A DNA stretch of 64,000 nt from Pseudohalioglobus sediminis (lineage in GTDB: Bacteria; Pseudomonadota; Gammaproteobacteria; Pseudomonadales; Halieaceae): assembly GCF_008370495.1 (NCBI RefSeq), contig NZ_VTUX01000007.1, positions 310,001 to 374,000 on the forward strand. Reading direction: 5' to 3'. This document shows, piece after piece, positions 33,622 to 42,567 of this stretch. The notes under the pieces are model-generated. The model was given only the letters and a program-made list of their open reading frames with translations, was not told the origin of the DNA and searched no databases. How positions within the stretch are numbered: the first letter of the stretch is position 1; each line of letters opens with the position of its first letter. The position numbers were made by a program, and so were the translations under genes.

Positions 33622-34589
33622 TGGGTGATCGGACGCGGCTTGTCGCCGATGTGGGCGGGACCAATACACGCCTGGCAGTCTACGACCCGGAGCACGATGA
33701 GTTTCGCCACGTGGCCCGCTTTACCAACAGCGAATATGCCTCGTTGGCGGCTGTTATCGACAGCTGGCGCGGGGCACTGAACGAGGCCCTGCCAACCACC
33801 GCCTGCCTGGCCATTGCCGCCCCACCCGGCAATGATGTCGTCACCATGTTCAATATCGGCTGGTCTTTCTCCTGCCGGGACCTGGCCACTCAATTCGGTT
33901 TTGCCCGGCTGCACTGCATCAATGACTTCCAGGCCAATGCCTACGCGCTGCCGCACCTGGACGCGACGGAAGTGCAGCCACTGTATGCGGGCGGCTCGCC
34001 CGCCAACAGCTGCCTGGCTACCGTGGGCCCGGGAACAGGCCTGGGTGGGGCAACCCTGCGCCGACTGGGCGAGCATACTGTGGCAGTCGCCGCAGAGCCG
34101 GGGCACATGAGCCTGTCTCCGGCGTCGAGCCTGGAGCTGGATATCTTCAGGCACCTGCTGCGTGGTCACAGCAACATTTACGCAGAGCTGCTGGTATCCG
34201 GCGCCGGCCTGGCAAGACTGTACCAGGCGATCTGTGAGCTTGCCGGTGATGCTCCGCAACAGCTTACCCCCGCCGAGGTATCAGCGCGCGCGCTGGACGG
34301 CAGCGACAAACACTGCCTGCAGGCGCTGCAGGTCTTCTGTGCCTTGCTCGGCTCGGTATGTGGCGACTTCCTGCTCGCCAATGGCTGCTATGGCGGACTC
34401 TACCTCGCGGGCGGCATCGTACCGCAACTTGGCAGCTTTCTGCAGGACAGCGATTTTCTGCACCGCCTGCAGGACAAGGGCGCCATGGCGGGCCAGCTGC
34501 GAGAGACTCCGGTGTATGTCGTGGTCACCGACCACCCCGGACTGAAGGGAGCCGCCCATGCACCAGCTCAGCTCAACCGGGGAATGTAA
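33621..34589 (+). CDS. glk: Glucokinase
   Basis: A 322-aa bacterial glucokinase of the Glk family (not the ROK family). It has the phosphate-1 motif LVADVGGTNTRLAVYD, the sugar-binding CINDFQANAYALPHL, GPGTGLGGATL, and EPGHMSLSP. Its start is coupled to pyk by overlap. Its 3' end overlaps the convergent histidine kinase gene by 22 bases, so both genes use the same DNA for their C-termini. Substrate: glucose with ATP. Confidence 0.95.
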   Translation: MGDRTRLVADVGGTNTRLAVYDPEHDEFRHVARFTNSEYASLAAVIDSWRGALNEALPTTACLAIAAPPGNDVVTMFNIGWSFSCRDLATQFGFARLHCINDFQANAYALPHLDATEVQPLYAGGSPANSCLATVGPGTGLGGATLRRLGEHTVAVAAEPGHMSLSPASSLELDIFRHLLRGHSNIYAELLVSGAGLARLYQAICELAGDAPQQLTPAEVSARALDGSDKHCLQALQVFCALLGSVCGDFLLANGCYGGLYLAGGIVPQLGSFLQDSDFLHRLQDKGAMAGQLRETPVYVVVTDHPGLKGAAHAPAQLNRGM

Positions 34590-35959
34590 ACCCTCGCGCA
34601 AAAACCCCTGTCACCCTCGCCAGCCCCGGTTACCAGGCGACCGCGATGTAACTCGGCTATACGCTTGACAATGGAGAGCCCCAGGCCGGCTCCCTGGCCG
34701 GCGCTGCCGGGCACCCGGTAAAAGCGATCACTGAGCTTCGCTCGCTCTGACTCGGAAAGCGGCTCACAATCATTACAGATTTCCAGGACGGCGTTTTCCC
34801 CTACGGCAAAGAGGCTGATGTTAATTGTTGGAGTCCCACTACAGTAGCGAAACGCGTTGACCAGGAGATTGCGTACCAATATTGCCAGCGCCTCGCTATT
34901 ACCCCGCACGCTGATCTCCAGCACATTGTCCAAAGAGACCTCCAGCCCCCTGTCTGCTGCCAGATGCGCTGTCTCCGCCAGTACCTCGGTCAGCAATTGT
35001 GCCAGCCTGACTTCGGTTGTGCTCACGGGCGCCTCAGGATCGACCCTGGCCAGGGTCAGCAATTGCGTTACCGTATGGCTGGCCCGGTCGACACGCTGGG
35101 TAATGCGCTCCAGCATTTCACCCGCTGGCTGGCCCCGCAGCTGGCGCTGGCACAGCTGCACCTCGGTCTTGATGGCGGCGAGCGGGGTCAACAGTTCGTG
35201 GGCCGCGTTCGCGGTAAAGCGCTGCTCGCTCTCCAGGGCCACTGCCAGGCGCGCAAACAATCGATTCAGGGATGAGACCACCGCGTCAAGCTCCTCCGGG
35301 ACACTCTCCGTGTCGACCGGATCCAGCAGGCCCGGCTTGCGTTGGGATATTTCCCGGGCGAGGCGGCGCAGGGGGAGCAGGCCGCGAAACACCCCCAGGT
35401 ACAACAGGCCGATAGTCAGCGGAAGCACTATCAGCAGCGGTTGCAGCGCGCTGGCCAGAGTACCTAGCATATCCCGCCTGGCGGCGCCGAGCTCAATGCC
35501 AACCTGTATCCAGACCGCGGTCGGTTCATCCCAGCGACTGAGGATGCGCCAATGGCTGGCATCGTCCTCCAGGTCCAGGCGCTGAAAGCCCTCGGCAGAA
35601 GGCAGCGGAAACGTTGGCGAGCCCTCTACCAGCGCAATAAGACTGCCGTTCTCCCAGATGTTGATGGCGGGTGCCAGCCCCTCGTAGACGATACCCTCAA
35701 TAAGGATGGGTTCCACATGGGCCTGGTCGTAATCGAATCCACTCCATGCTTCGTAAAGCGGCTGGCCCTGTGCCAACTGCCTTTCAAAAACCCGGGTGAC
35801 ATAGGTCACCAGGTCGACATATTGCCCCAATTGCCGGTCAACCTGTTCCAGCAACGCGCGGTTGGCATAGAAATAGGTCACCGCAGCCGACGTGATCCAG
35901 GCGAACAGCGTCAGTAGCAGTAAAATCCCGGTCAGACGTTTTTGCAGGGAAACTGTCAT
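34568..35959 (-). CDS. Sensor histidine kinase (QseC/PmrB type)
   Basis: A 463-aa inner-membrane sensor kinase. Membrane helices at about 10-30 and 160-182 flank a periplasmic domain of about 130 aa that contains the 2CSK-type WSGFDYDQAHVEPILIEGIV. A HAMP-like region follows, then the H-box RFTANAAHELLTPLAAIKTE (His at about 240), an N-box VRNLLVNAFRYCSG and a G-box GQGAGLGLSIVKRIAELH. It overlaps its response regulator by ATGA. The signal is unknown; relatives answer to metals, cations or quorum-like signals. Confidence 0.92.
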   Translation of the reverse strand: MTVSLQKRLTGILLLLTLFAWITSAAVTYFYANRALLEQVDRQLGQYVDLVTYVTRVFERQLAQGQPLYEAWSGFDYDQAHVEPILIEGIVYEGLAPAINIWENGSLIALVEGSPTFPLPSAEGFQRLDLEDDASHWRILSRWDEPTAVWIQVGIELGAARRDMLGTLASALQPLLIVLPLTIGLLYLGVFRGLLPLRRLAREISQRKPGLLDPVDTESVPEELDAVVSSLNRLFARLAVALESEQRFTANAAHELLTPLAAIKTEVQLCQRQLRGQPAGEMLERITQRVDRASHTVTQLLTLARVDPEAPVSTTEVRLAQLLTEVLAETAHLAADRGLEVSLDNVLEISVRGNSEALAILVRNLLVNAFRYCSGTPTINISLFAVGENAVLEICNDCEPLSESERAKLSDRFYRVPGSAGQGAGLGLSIVKRIAELHRGRLVTGAGEGDRGFCARVYIPRLS

Positions 35960-36624
35960 TTGGGTACGCGGTAACCTACGCCGCGCATGGTTTCTATAGC
36001 TTTACTGCCAAAGCGCTTGCGCAGCCTGGATATATACACCTCTACGGTATTGGAACCCACCTCTTCTCCCCAGCTGTATATGCCCTCCTCGAGCCTGGCA
36101 CGGGAGACAAACCTCCCGGCATTGCGCAGCAGAATCTCGAGAATGGCGTATTCTCGTGCGGTCAGGTCAAGTTGTTCGCCGGAAAAGATGACCACCCGGT
36201 CGACAGGATCCAGCGCAATCCCGCTCGCCTGCAAATGCTGGCTGCGACTTGCACCTTTCCTGCGCAACAGGGTGCGCACCCGGGCAAACAGCTCTTCAAT
36301 TTCAAATGGCTTGGTGAGGTAGTCATCGGCGCCGGAATCCAGCCCGTCCACCTTGTCTTCAAGGGTGTGCCGCGCCGTCAGCAGCAAAACCGGAAGTTCA
36401 TGTTTGTCTGCACGCAGCTGCCTGAGGATCTGCATGCCCGGCGTGCCGGGCAAGCCCAGGTCCAGTATGAGCAGGTCGTAGGGGGTCGATCCCAACGTGC
36501 TGCGCACGCCATCACCATGGCGCAGCCAATCCACCGCATACTGCTCCAGCCGCAATGCCGTTTCCAGCGACTCGCCGAGCTGAAGGTCGTCCTCCACCAA
36601 CAGTATCCGCACAGTCGTTTCCAT
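35956..36624 (-). CDS. OmpR-family response regulator
   Basis: A 222-aa DNA-binding regulator. Receiver domain: RILLVEDDLQLGESL with the acidic pocket, LLILDLGLPGTPG (phosphorylated Asp at about 51), LLLTARHTLEDKVDGLDSGADDYLTKPF (Thr, Lys). C-terminal winged helix: LTAREYAILEILLRNAGRFVSRARLEE, GSNTVEVYISRLRKRFG, IETMRGVGYRV. METTVRIL at 36624 is the start; the longer frame is unsupported. QseB/PmrA-like. Targets are not evident. Transcribed with the kinase. Confidence 0.95.
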   Translation of the reverse strand: METTVRILLVEDDLQLGESLETALRLEQYAVDWLRHGDGVRSTLGSTPYDLLILDLGLPGTPGMQILRQLRADKHELPVLLLTARHTLEDKVDGLDSGADDYLTKPFEIEELFARVRTLLRRKGASRSQHLQASGIALDPVDRVVIFSGEQLDLTAREYAILEILLRNAGRFVSRARLEEGIYSWGEEVGSNTVEVYISRLRKRFGSKAIETMRGVGYRVPK

Positions 36625-36902
36625 CCCCGATTCACCAGCCAAAAGGGTATACCCTCGTCCACCAAGATGAAACCGCGCTGAAGGGCACTGCAGTGGTACG
36701 AGAAATCGCATTATTGCCGAAATTTATTTTTTTTCGGGCGCAGCATCGTCCGTAATCTGGTGCTACACTCAAAAAAGCTGATTCGTCAGCGAGATGTGGC
36801 AAACGGTCGAAGTTCCCTATAGTTCCTCGGTGCGTATTCCATAAAACACTCAGATAAACAGCTGGGCCCCCAGTGGCGCGGCACGTAACACAGGTAAAAT
36901 TT

Positions 36903-37109
36903 ATGTCTTCAACTACCGGCACCGTTAAATGGTTTAACGAAAGTAAGGGCTTCGGCTTCATCGAGCGCGAGGACGGTCCCGACGTATTCGTACACTTCAG
37001 CGCCATCAAAGGTGATGGCTTCCGCACACTGGCAGATGGCCAGAAGGTGCAATTCGACGTCACTGATGGCCAGAAAGGGCCGCAGGCGGAGAACGTGGTC
37101 GCGATTTAA
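36903..37109 (+). CDS. Cold-shock domain protein (CspA family)
   Basis: A 68-aa single-stranded nucleic-acid-binding protein and RNA chaperone. The cold-shock domain is complete: [18 protein letters not shown] (RNP1 KGFGFI), VFVHFSAI (RNP2) and [19 protein letters not shown]. The start ATG at 36903 gives the standard MSSTTG-type N-terminus. A long untranslated leader is likely, as a -10-like TACACT sits at 36764-36769. That is usual for csp genes, whose leaders act in cold induction. It has its own strong terminator. Confidence 0.95.
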   Translation: MSSTTGTVKWFNESKGFGFIEREDGPDVFVHFSAIKGDGFRTLADGQKVQFDVTDGQKGPQAENVVAI

Positions 37110-37133
37110 CACGCCCACGCAGCAAACAAGAAA

Positions 37134-37159
37134 GGGAGCTCAATGAGCTCCCTTTTTTT
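37134..37159 (+). terminator. Bidirectional rho-independent terminator
   Basis: Perfect 8-bp stem GGGAGCTC/GAGCTCCC with loop AAT, followed by seven T on the plus strand. On the minus strand it is followed by TTTCTTGTTT. It ends the csp mRNA and probably also the convergent Ton operon. Confidence 0.93.
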
Positions 37160-37232
37160 GTTCTTCCCGCGTGCTGAATGGTTTTACATCACCCAGCCGC
37201 GTGTTGACACATCAGGCCATGAGTCCCGGGCC

Positions 37233-38570
37233 TCAACCCTCAGCGAGGCTGCGTTGACGCTCCAGTTCGGAATCCATGTACTTGATCCACTGGGCGGCAT
37301 ACTTCGCTGAGCGCTCATCCCGCGCAGCAGCTTTGAACGCTTCCCGTGCCTTGTCATACTGCTTGGTGTTGAAGTAGGCCATACCCAGCACCAGTCTAGC
37401 GTTATCCGGACGTTTCACCCCGCCTCGGGAAAGCCCCTTGTTGATCGCGGAGATCGCTTTCTTGTTTTCGTCACCATCGAGGTAGATGTTCCCGAGGCGC
37501 GCGTACAGTTCTCCGGTATCAGAAAGCTCAGCCGCCTTCTCCATCGCGGGAATGGATTTGTCGACTTCCTGCGCCTGGCGCCAGGCACTACCCGCTACTT
37601 CCCAGTTCTTGGATTTGCCTTCAATGCTGCCGTCTTTCAAACCCTTGTCCATGACTTTGGCAGCCTTGTAGGGTACGTCGCTATTCAGATAGAGGTAGGC
37701 CATGGTGACCTGCTCGGTACCCTTGTCCAGCATGCCCTGGACATAAGCCGTCTCCATGGCGGACAACTGTTCTGAGTCCTTTTTCTGCTCGCCATACATA
37801 TGCGAGATCTGCACCCAGTATTGCTTCTTGGGGTAATGGGTGAGCAAAATTTCCAGTACATCGACAGTCTTGTTGATATCACCCTTTTCAAAGTACAGGA
37901 AGCGAGCAAGGTTGTACCACTGCTCTTTAGGCAGCTTGCCCTTTTCGTTGTACATGCTGATCGCTTTTTCCACGTTGCTCAGCGCTTTGTTGTAATCCTT
38001 GAGCTGGTAGTAACCCTGCGCCAGCAACACGTAGGCGTTGGCGTTGGGTGAATCGGTCATGTCAAACCACTTCTGCAGCGCATTGATGCCCTGCTGCCAT
38101 TGCTCCTGCACAAAATAAAGCTGGGCTATGGTGAACCGGGTGTTGATCTCCATCGCCAGGGGTATATCCGGCTGCGCAACCACATTTTCATATGCCTGCA
38201 ACGCCTTGGCGTAGTTTTCCTGGCTGTAATAAATGAAGGCATACAGGTTGTAGACGTTGGCCAGCTCGTAGCTGTTGAGGGCCTTTTTACCACCTGCGGC
38301 AACCATGCCGTCGAGTATCTTCTCGGCCTGTCTCAGGTCCTTGGCCTCTGCCGCTGCCTGCGCCTCGGCCAGTTTTTCATACACCTTGTTCCGCAGCGCC
38401 GGCGTTCTGCGCGTCTCGCGCGTATCCTTCTTCTGCTCCTGCGCCTGGGCGGCTGCCAGAGGAGCCCAACCGGCGTCACGCTGTAACTGGGTGACTGCGA
38501 CCTGCGCAACCAGGACAGGTACAGCCACCAGCGCGGCGCGGGTCCAGGTCTGGTATTTCAGCAATTTCAT
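37233..38570 (-). CDS. TPR protein of the TonB2-like operon
   Basis: A 445-aa periplasmic tetratricopeptide-repeat protein. The N-terminus holds a signal peptide (AALVAVPVLVAQVAVTQLQRDAGWA). Repeated helical pairs with the A, G, Y and A pattern run through most of the length (for example LYAFIYYSQENYAKALQAYENVV, YYQLKDYNKALSNVEKAI, YARLGNIYLDGDENKKAISAI, MAYFNTKQYDKAREAFKAA). The equivalent gene in Vibrio TonB2 loci (ttpB) lies at the same place and is needed for full activity. It is the last gene, 15 bases after tonB. Confidence 0.9.
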   Translation of the reverse strand: MKLLKYQTWTRAALVAVPVLVAQVAVTQLQRDAGWAPLAAAQAQEQKKDTRETRRTPALRNKVYEKLAEAQAAAEAKDLRQAEKILDGMVAAGGKKALNSYELANVYNLYAFIYYSQENYAKALQAYENVVAQPDIPLAMEINTRFTIAQLYFVQEQWQQGINALQKWFDMTDSPNANAYVLLAQGYYQLKDYNKALSNVEKAISMYNEKGKLPKEQWYNLARFLYFEKGDINKTVDVLEILLTHYPKKQYWVQISHMYGEQKKDSEQLSAMETAYVQGMLDKGTEQVTMAYLYLNSDVPYKAAKVMDKGLKDGSIEGKSKNWEVAGSAWRQAQEVDKSIPAMEKAAELSDTGELYARLGNIYLDGDENKKAISAINKGLSRGGVKRPDNARLVLGMAYFNTKQYDKAREAFKAAARDERSAKYAAQWIKYMDSELERQRSLAEG

Positions 38571-38585
38571 AACGCGTAAGCCCTG

Positions 38586-39194
38586 TTACTGTTCCAGTTC
38601 ATAGGTGAACTTGTTCTGCACACCGGCGACCTCAATGGCCTCACCGTCTACCACCCGGGGCTTGTACTTGAACTTGAGAGCCGCCTTCACAGACGCCTTC
38701 TCAAACACACCGGAAGGCTGGCAATCTACCGCCACGGGATCGCGGATCGCACCGGATGTCGTCACCGTATACTCAACGATGCAGTAGCCGGTAATACCGC
38801 GCGTCTGTGCGCGACGGGGATATATCGGAGCCACCTTCACAATTGGCAGGTATTCCCCGTCACCAGAGGACATGCCGGTTGTGGAAATTTCCACGTCGAC
38901 CGATGCCTGCGGCGCCGTGTTCACTACCTCGACATCCATATCCATATCCAGATCTGGCGTATCCAGATCCGGCGGAGGCTCTTCCGGATCGTCTACCTTA
39001 TCCGGCTTCTGCTCTTTTACATTGGTTTCGATCTCGCGCTCTGGCATGTGGATGTCAGCCACCTTGCGACCCTTGTCGTCGTCGATCTTGGGATCGGCGG
39101 TTGCAATCAGGTACTGCATGATGAAGAACAGGCCGCCGGCAACGGGCAACGCCAGCAGGGCGCCGAGAATCAACCTGGTTAGATTACGACTCAT
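38586..39194 (-). CDS. tonB: Energy transducer TonB (TonB2 type)
   Basis: A 202-aa TonB that passes proton-motive force to TonB-dependent receptors. One N-terminal membrane helix (LILGALLALPVAGGLFFIMQYLIA), a short acidic and proline-rich spacer (EEPPPDLDTPDLDMDMDVEV), and a C-terminal TonB domain with VAPIYPRRAQTRGITGYCIVEYTVTTSG and FKYKPRVVDGEAIEV. The spacer is short, as in the TonB2 group. Seven bases after exbD. It probably serves both receptors in this window. Confidence 0.93.
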   Translation of the reverse strand: MSRNLTRLILGALLALPVAGGLFFIMQYLIATADPKIDDDKGRKVADIHMPEREIETNVKEQKPDKVDDPEEPPPDLDTPDLDMDMDVEVVNTAPQASVDVEISTTGMSSGDGEYLPIVKVAPIYPRRAQTRGITGYCIVEYTVTTSGAIRDPVAVDCQPSGVFEKASVKAALKFKYKPRVVDGEAIEVAGVQNKFTYELEQ

Positions 39195-39200
39195 AGCAGA

Positions 39201-39605
39201 TCAATCATCCTCGGTGGCCAGGGAGACATCATAGACTCCCGCTTCGCGAGCGGCGTCAAGCACCGCAGCGACCGTTTCAGTATTGGATTTGTTGTCCGCC
39301 TGGATCACGACCGCACCCTTGGGGTTTTCCGCATGCAAGCGTTCTATGTTGGCGCGTACAGCGCGCACATCGATGCGACGCTTGTCCATCCAGATTTCGT
39401 TGTTGGCATTGATCGCCACCAGGATATTCACGTTTTCCTTGGGTTGCGACGTTGACGCCTCAGGCCGGTTCACTTCGATACCCGCTTCCTTGATAAAGGA
39501 AGCCGTCACGATGAAGAAAATCAGCATGATGAAGACGACGTCCAGCATGGGTGTCAAGTCGATCTGGGCTTCGTCTTCGGCAGCTGCTTGATTGTTCCTG
39601 CGCAT
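39201..39605 (-). CDS. exbD: Biopolymer transporter ExbD
   Basis: A 134-aa ExbD of the Ton complex. One membrane helix with the essential Asp (AQIDLTPMLDVVFIMLIFFIVTASF), then the periplasmic domain (VNILVAINANNEIWMDKRRID, RAVRANIERLHAENPKGAVVIQADNKS). Normal length. Lies between exbB and tonB with short gaps. Close paralogue of the ExbD at 29005. Confidence 0.95.
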   Translation of the reverse strand: MRRNNQAAAEDEAQIDLTPMLDVVFIMLIFFIVTASFIKEAGIEVNRPEASTSQPKENVNILVAINANNEIWMDKRRIDVRAVRANIERLHAENPKGAVVIQADNKSNTETVAAVLDAAREAGVYDVSLATEDD

Positions 39606-39618
39606 TATCTGTGCTCTC

Positions 39619-40146
39619 TTAGTGATCGGTGGTCAGGTTGTCTTCCAGAAACTCGCTCTCGCGCTGGGCAACCCGGGTAACGTAGGTATTCGCGAACACC
39701 CCGGACAGGGCGGCGACCATGCCCGCCATGGTGGGGATGGTAGCCCGCGACACACCGCCGGCCATGGATTTGGCGTCGCCGCCACCGGTGACCGCCATGA
39801 TGTTGAATACTTCAATCATGCCGGTAACAGTACCGAGCAGACCCAGCAGCGGACACAGTGCCACCAGGGTCTTGATAACCGGAAGATACTGGTTGATCTG
39901 CATCCGGCACTGGGAAATCAGCTTTTCACGAATAGCTTGCGCTTCCCAGGACTTGCGTTCGCTGCGCCCCTCCCAGGTCGCAATCGCCGTAGCCACGTCC
40001 TTCTTCCAGCCGGCCTTGAAATACCAGGCGCGCTCGAAAATCAGTGCCCACATCACGAACAGCAGTATGGCGATCAGCCAGAGGACGTTCCCGCCCATGT
40101 CCATAAAGCGGGAAACAGCCTCATACGCACTATCAAACCAGTACAT
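39619..40146 (-). CDS. exbB: Biopolymer transporter ExbB (short)
   Basis: A 175-aa ExbB/TolQ/MotA-family channel protein. Three membrane segments: WLIAILLFVMWALIFERAWYF at 23-43, VALCPLLGLLGTVTGMIEVF and ATIPTMAGMVAALSGVFANTYV. This is the short form seen as the second ExbB in TonB2 loci. It is one base after the TtpC-like gene. It forms the proton channel with ExbD. Confidence 0.94.
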   Translation of the reverse strand: MYWFDSAYEAVSRFMDMGGNVLWLIAILLFVMWALIFERAWYFKAGWKKDVATAIATWEGRSERKSWEAQAIREKLISQCRMQINQYLPVIKTLVALCPLLGLLGTVTGMIEVFNIMAVTGGGDAKSMAGGVSRATIPTMAGMVAALSGVFANTYVTRVAQRESEFLEDNLTTDH

Positions 40147-40147
40147 A

Positions 40148-41536
40148 TCAGCTCCTCTGGTTGGCCTCAGTGTGCTCCGCGATGATGCCTGTGGTTTGCT
40201 CGTTCAGCACATGGATGATGCGCTGCGCGCGCCCGTTCACAATGGTGTGCAGCAGTACAGTCGGAATCGCTACCAACAGGCCCAGCACCGTGGTTACCAG
40301 GGCGCCGGAGATACCGCCGGCCATCGCCTTGGGATCACCCGCACCGAAAATAGTGATTGCCTGGAAGGTAATGATCATACCTGTCACCGTACCCAACAGC
40401 CCCATCAGCGGAGCGACTGCAGAAATAATCTTCAGTAGTGTGAGACCCGCTTCGAGCTTGGGAGTTTCCTTGAGAATACCCTCGGACAGCTTCAATTCCA
40501 GAGTCTCGGGATCCATGGTCGGGTTGTCCTCGTGGATCTTGAGCACACGACCCAGCGGGTTGTTCTCGTTGGCTTTGTCGCTCTTGAGCTGCTTGCTGAC
40601 CTTGGAGCTCACAGACGCCAGGTAACCCAGTCGCACCAGCGCCAGCAGGAAGGCAAAGGCGCCCACGGCGGTGATGGCGTAACCGATGTAACCACCCTGG
40701 TGCCAACGCTCCTCGAGATTGGGGCTGTTGATCAAGGCCGCCAGGAATGAGCCGCCGGTCGGACCTGTGGGGTCTACACCGAACTTGTGCATGCCGTCAG
40801 AAGCATTGGCCAGGCCCCGGGCCCAACCGATGTAGGGGCCGGAGGGCTGGCGCGCCAGCTCTTCCAGACTACCTTTCTCGGGCACATACTGCAGGTACTT
40901 GCCTTCTTCAGACACGATATTGAAGGTACCCACACGGACCACCTTCTGCTCACCCTTGTCACCATTGGGCTTGGCCACTTCGGCGCTGAAGGACACGACC
41001 TTGCCGGACTCGACCATTTCGCGATTCAGTTCGTACCAGACGCGCTCGATCTCTTCGATGCTGGGCAGCGTGTCAGAGCCGCTCATCTTCGCGATCAGCT
41101 CCTGCAGGAACGCCTCACGGCCAGGGTACTGGGCGCTGGTAAGCGAATTTTCCAGATTCGTGGACAGGTCACCTGCTGTAGACGTCAGGTGGCCGAACAG
41201 TTCGGCAAGCGTACCCAGCTTTTCCTTGAGCTGCTGCTGCTTGGCAACAACCAGCAGTTCGTTCTCTTCGAACTGGTCTTCGAGCTGGGTAGATATCTGC
41301 TCCTGGCGAGCACGCTCGGCCTCGGCCTTGCGCAGTTCAGCAGCCTGGTTCGCCTTGTCCTTGGCAAAGCGCTGTTCACGGGCGCGGTTTTCTTTCTGCT
41401 CCTGCACCTGGCCACGCTTTACAAAGTCAAGCAGCTCATCCAGCGACTTGGCTTCCTGTGCCAGCACAGAGCCGGCGGAAAAGGTCAGGGCTCCCGCCAT
41501 TGCGAACGCGGCGACCTTTACAAATTTAATGCTCAT
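40148..41536 (-). CDS. TtpC-like long ExbB/TolQ-family protein
   Basis: A 462-aa protein with a signal peptide (MSIKFVKVAAFAMAGALTFSAGSVLAQ) and a periplasmic coiled-coil (about 30-130, KENRAREQRFAKDKANQAAELRKAEAERARQEQ), then a MotA/TolQ/ExbB domain with membrane segments at about 285-310, 370-395 and 415-435 (VAPLMGLLGTVTGMIITFQAI). This matches TtpC, the extra component of Vibrio TonB2 systems. It overlaps the DUF3450 gene by one base (TAATG-type junction). Confidence 0.92.
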   Translation of the reverse strand: MSIKFVKVAAFAMAGALTFSAGSVLAQEAKSLDELLDFVKRGQVQEQKENRAREQRFAKDKANQAAELRKAEAERARQEQISTQLEDQFEENELLVVAKQQQLKEKLGTLAELFGHLTSTAGDLSTNLENSLTSAQYPGREAFLQELIAKMSGSDTLPSIEEIERVWYELNREMVESGKVVSFSAEVAKPNGDKGEQKVVRVGTFNIVSEEGKYLQYVPEKGSLEELARQPSGPYIGWARGLANASDGMHKFGVDPTGPTGGSFLAALINSPNLEERWHQGGYIGYAITAVGAFAFLLALVRLGYLASVSSKVSKQLKSDKANENNPLGRVLKIHEDNPTMDPETLELKLSEGILKETPKLEAGLTLLKIISAVAPLMGLLGTVTGMIITFQAITIFGAGDPKAMAGGISGALVTTVLGLLVAIPTVLLHTIVNGRAQRIIHVLNEQTTGIIAEHTEANQRS

Positions 41537-42321
41537 TATTTGGCCTCCGGTGCGGCGATTGGCAGATTCAGCAGATCGATAGAGGCCTCTTTACGCGCGA
41601 TGCGCAGCCCCTTCATGATGGCATTACGGTATTCACCGCGCTCCAGCGGAACCCAGCTCCGGCTCTGCTGGTCCCAGGCGCCGGAGATTTCGGTATCAGT
41701 TGTCTGGTAGAGCAGGGCCACACGACCCACGCGGAAGAAGTTGACGTCACGCTCCACGCCATCGATCTCCACAGCACCTTTATAAGCATCGATCTTGCGA
41801 CCGTACTCATTCTCAATTTTGTAGGCTTCAAGTACCTGGCGGAACTTCTCCGCGACAGACACATCGGAGCGATCCAGGTTGGCTCGCAGGAAAGCGATTC
41901 GCTGCTGGCGCTCATCCATATGGAAGGGCACATCCAGCTCGACGAACTTTTCCAGACCGTCGATCATGCGGATTACCAGCGGCGTCATCTGACGCTGGAT
42001 CACGGTGACCTGGTCGATGGACTGATCGATCTGGCCGATGCGCTTCACCTGGTTATCGATCTGGCGCTGCAGGCGCGCGTTGTAGACCTTGAGGCCATCG
42101 ATCTGCTTGTTGACCGTCTTGTAATCGCTCAGCAAGTCACGGGTTTCGTCGGCGAGCCGATCAATCTTCGCCTGGGACTTGCGTGCGGCGTTGTTCTTGG
42201 CTTCGCCCACCTCAAGAATGGAATCCAGCGTACTGGCCTGCACTGCTACCGCGGCACCCAGGAGGGCGCCTGCGGAAACCAGCGCAGCGATCAATGCGTT
42301 TTTCAATCGATGCATAGTCAT
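41536..42321 (-). CDS. DUF3450 periplasmic coiled-coil protein
   Basis: A 261-aa DUF3450 protein, usually the first gene of TonB2-type operons. Signal peptide MTMHRLKNALIAALVSAGALLGAAVAVQA. Long coiled-coil (35-125: KIDRLADETRDLLSDYKTVNKQIDGLKVYNARLQRQIDNQVKRIGQIDQSI), then a globular part with GRVALLYQTTDTEISGAWD and a conserved W. Start ATG 42321 has AGGAAA about 11 bases upstream; ATG 42315 is the alternative. The exact job is unknown; it probably links the inner-membrane motor to the envelope. Confidence 0.9.
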   Translation of the reverse strand: MTMHRLKNALIAALVSAGALLGAAVAVQASTLDSILEVGEAKNNAARKSQAKIDRLADETRDLLSDYKTVNKQIDGLKVYNARLQRQIDNQVKRIGQIDQSIDQVTVIQRQMTPLVIRMIDGLEKFVELDVPFHMDERQQRIAFLRANLDRSDVSVAEKFRQVLEAYKIENEYGRKIDAYKGAVEIDGVERDVNFFRVGRVALLYQTTDTEISGAWDQQSRSWVPLERGEYRNAIMKGLRIARKEASIDLLNLPIAAPEAK

Positions 42322-42387
42322 GGGGATTAGTTTTCCTGTGTCCAACAAAAAAGAAGCGGCTCTGATAAAACCGATATCGGAACTAGT

Positions 42388-42416
42388 TATATAGTGGATA
42401 ATCCAGTGTCGGTAAA
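42388..42416 (-). promoter_or_regulatory. Promoter of the TonB2-like operon
   Basis: On the minus strand TTTACC (-35, 42411-42416), exactly 17 bp, and TATATA (-10, 42388-42393), 67 bases before the DUF3450 start. Each hexamer matches 4 of 6. No Fur-box-like palindrome was seen near it. Confidence 0.55.
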
Positions 42417-42567
42417 CCGAGGATCGAAATTTAAACCAATTGCACCGGGTATTTCAATTGCTGCACACCCCAGACGGGGCATGGGTGCCAGTTTGAGTAG
42501 TAAGGTAACACAATTGCACTGGTTATGTAGCCCCGGTAACGATGCAACCCTCAGTGCCGGCAGACAC

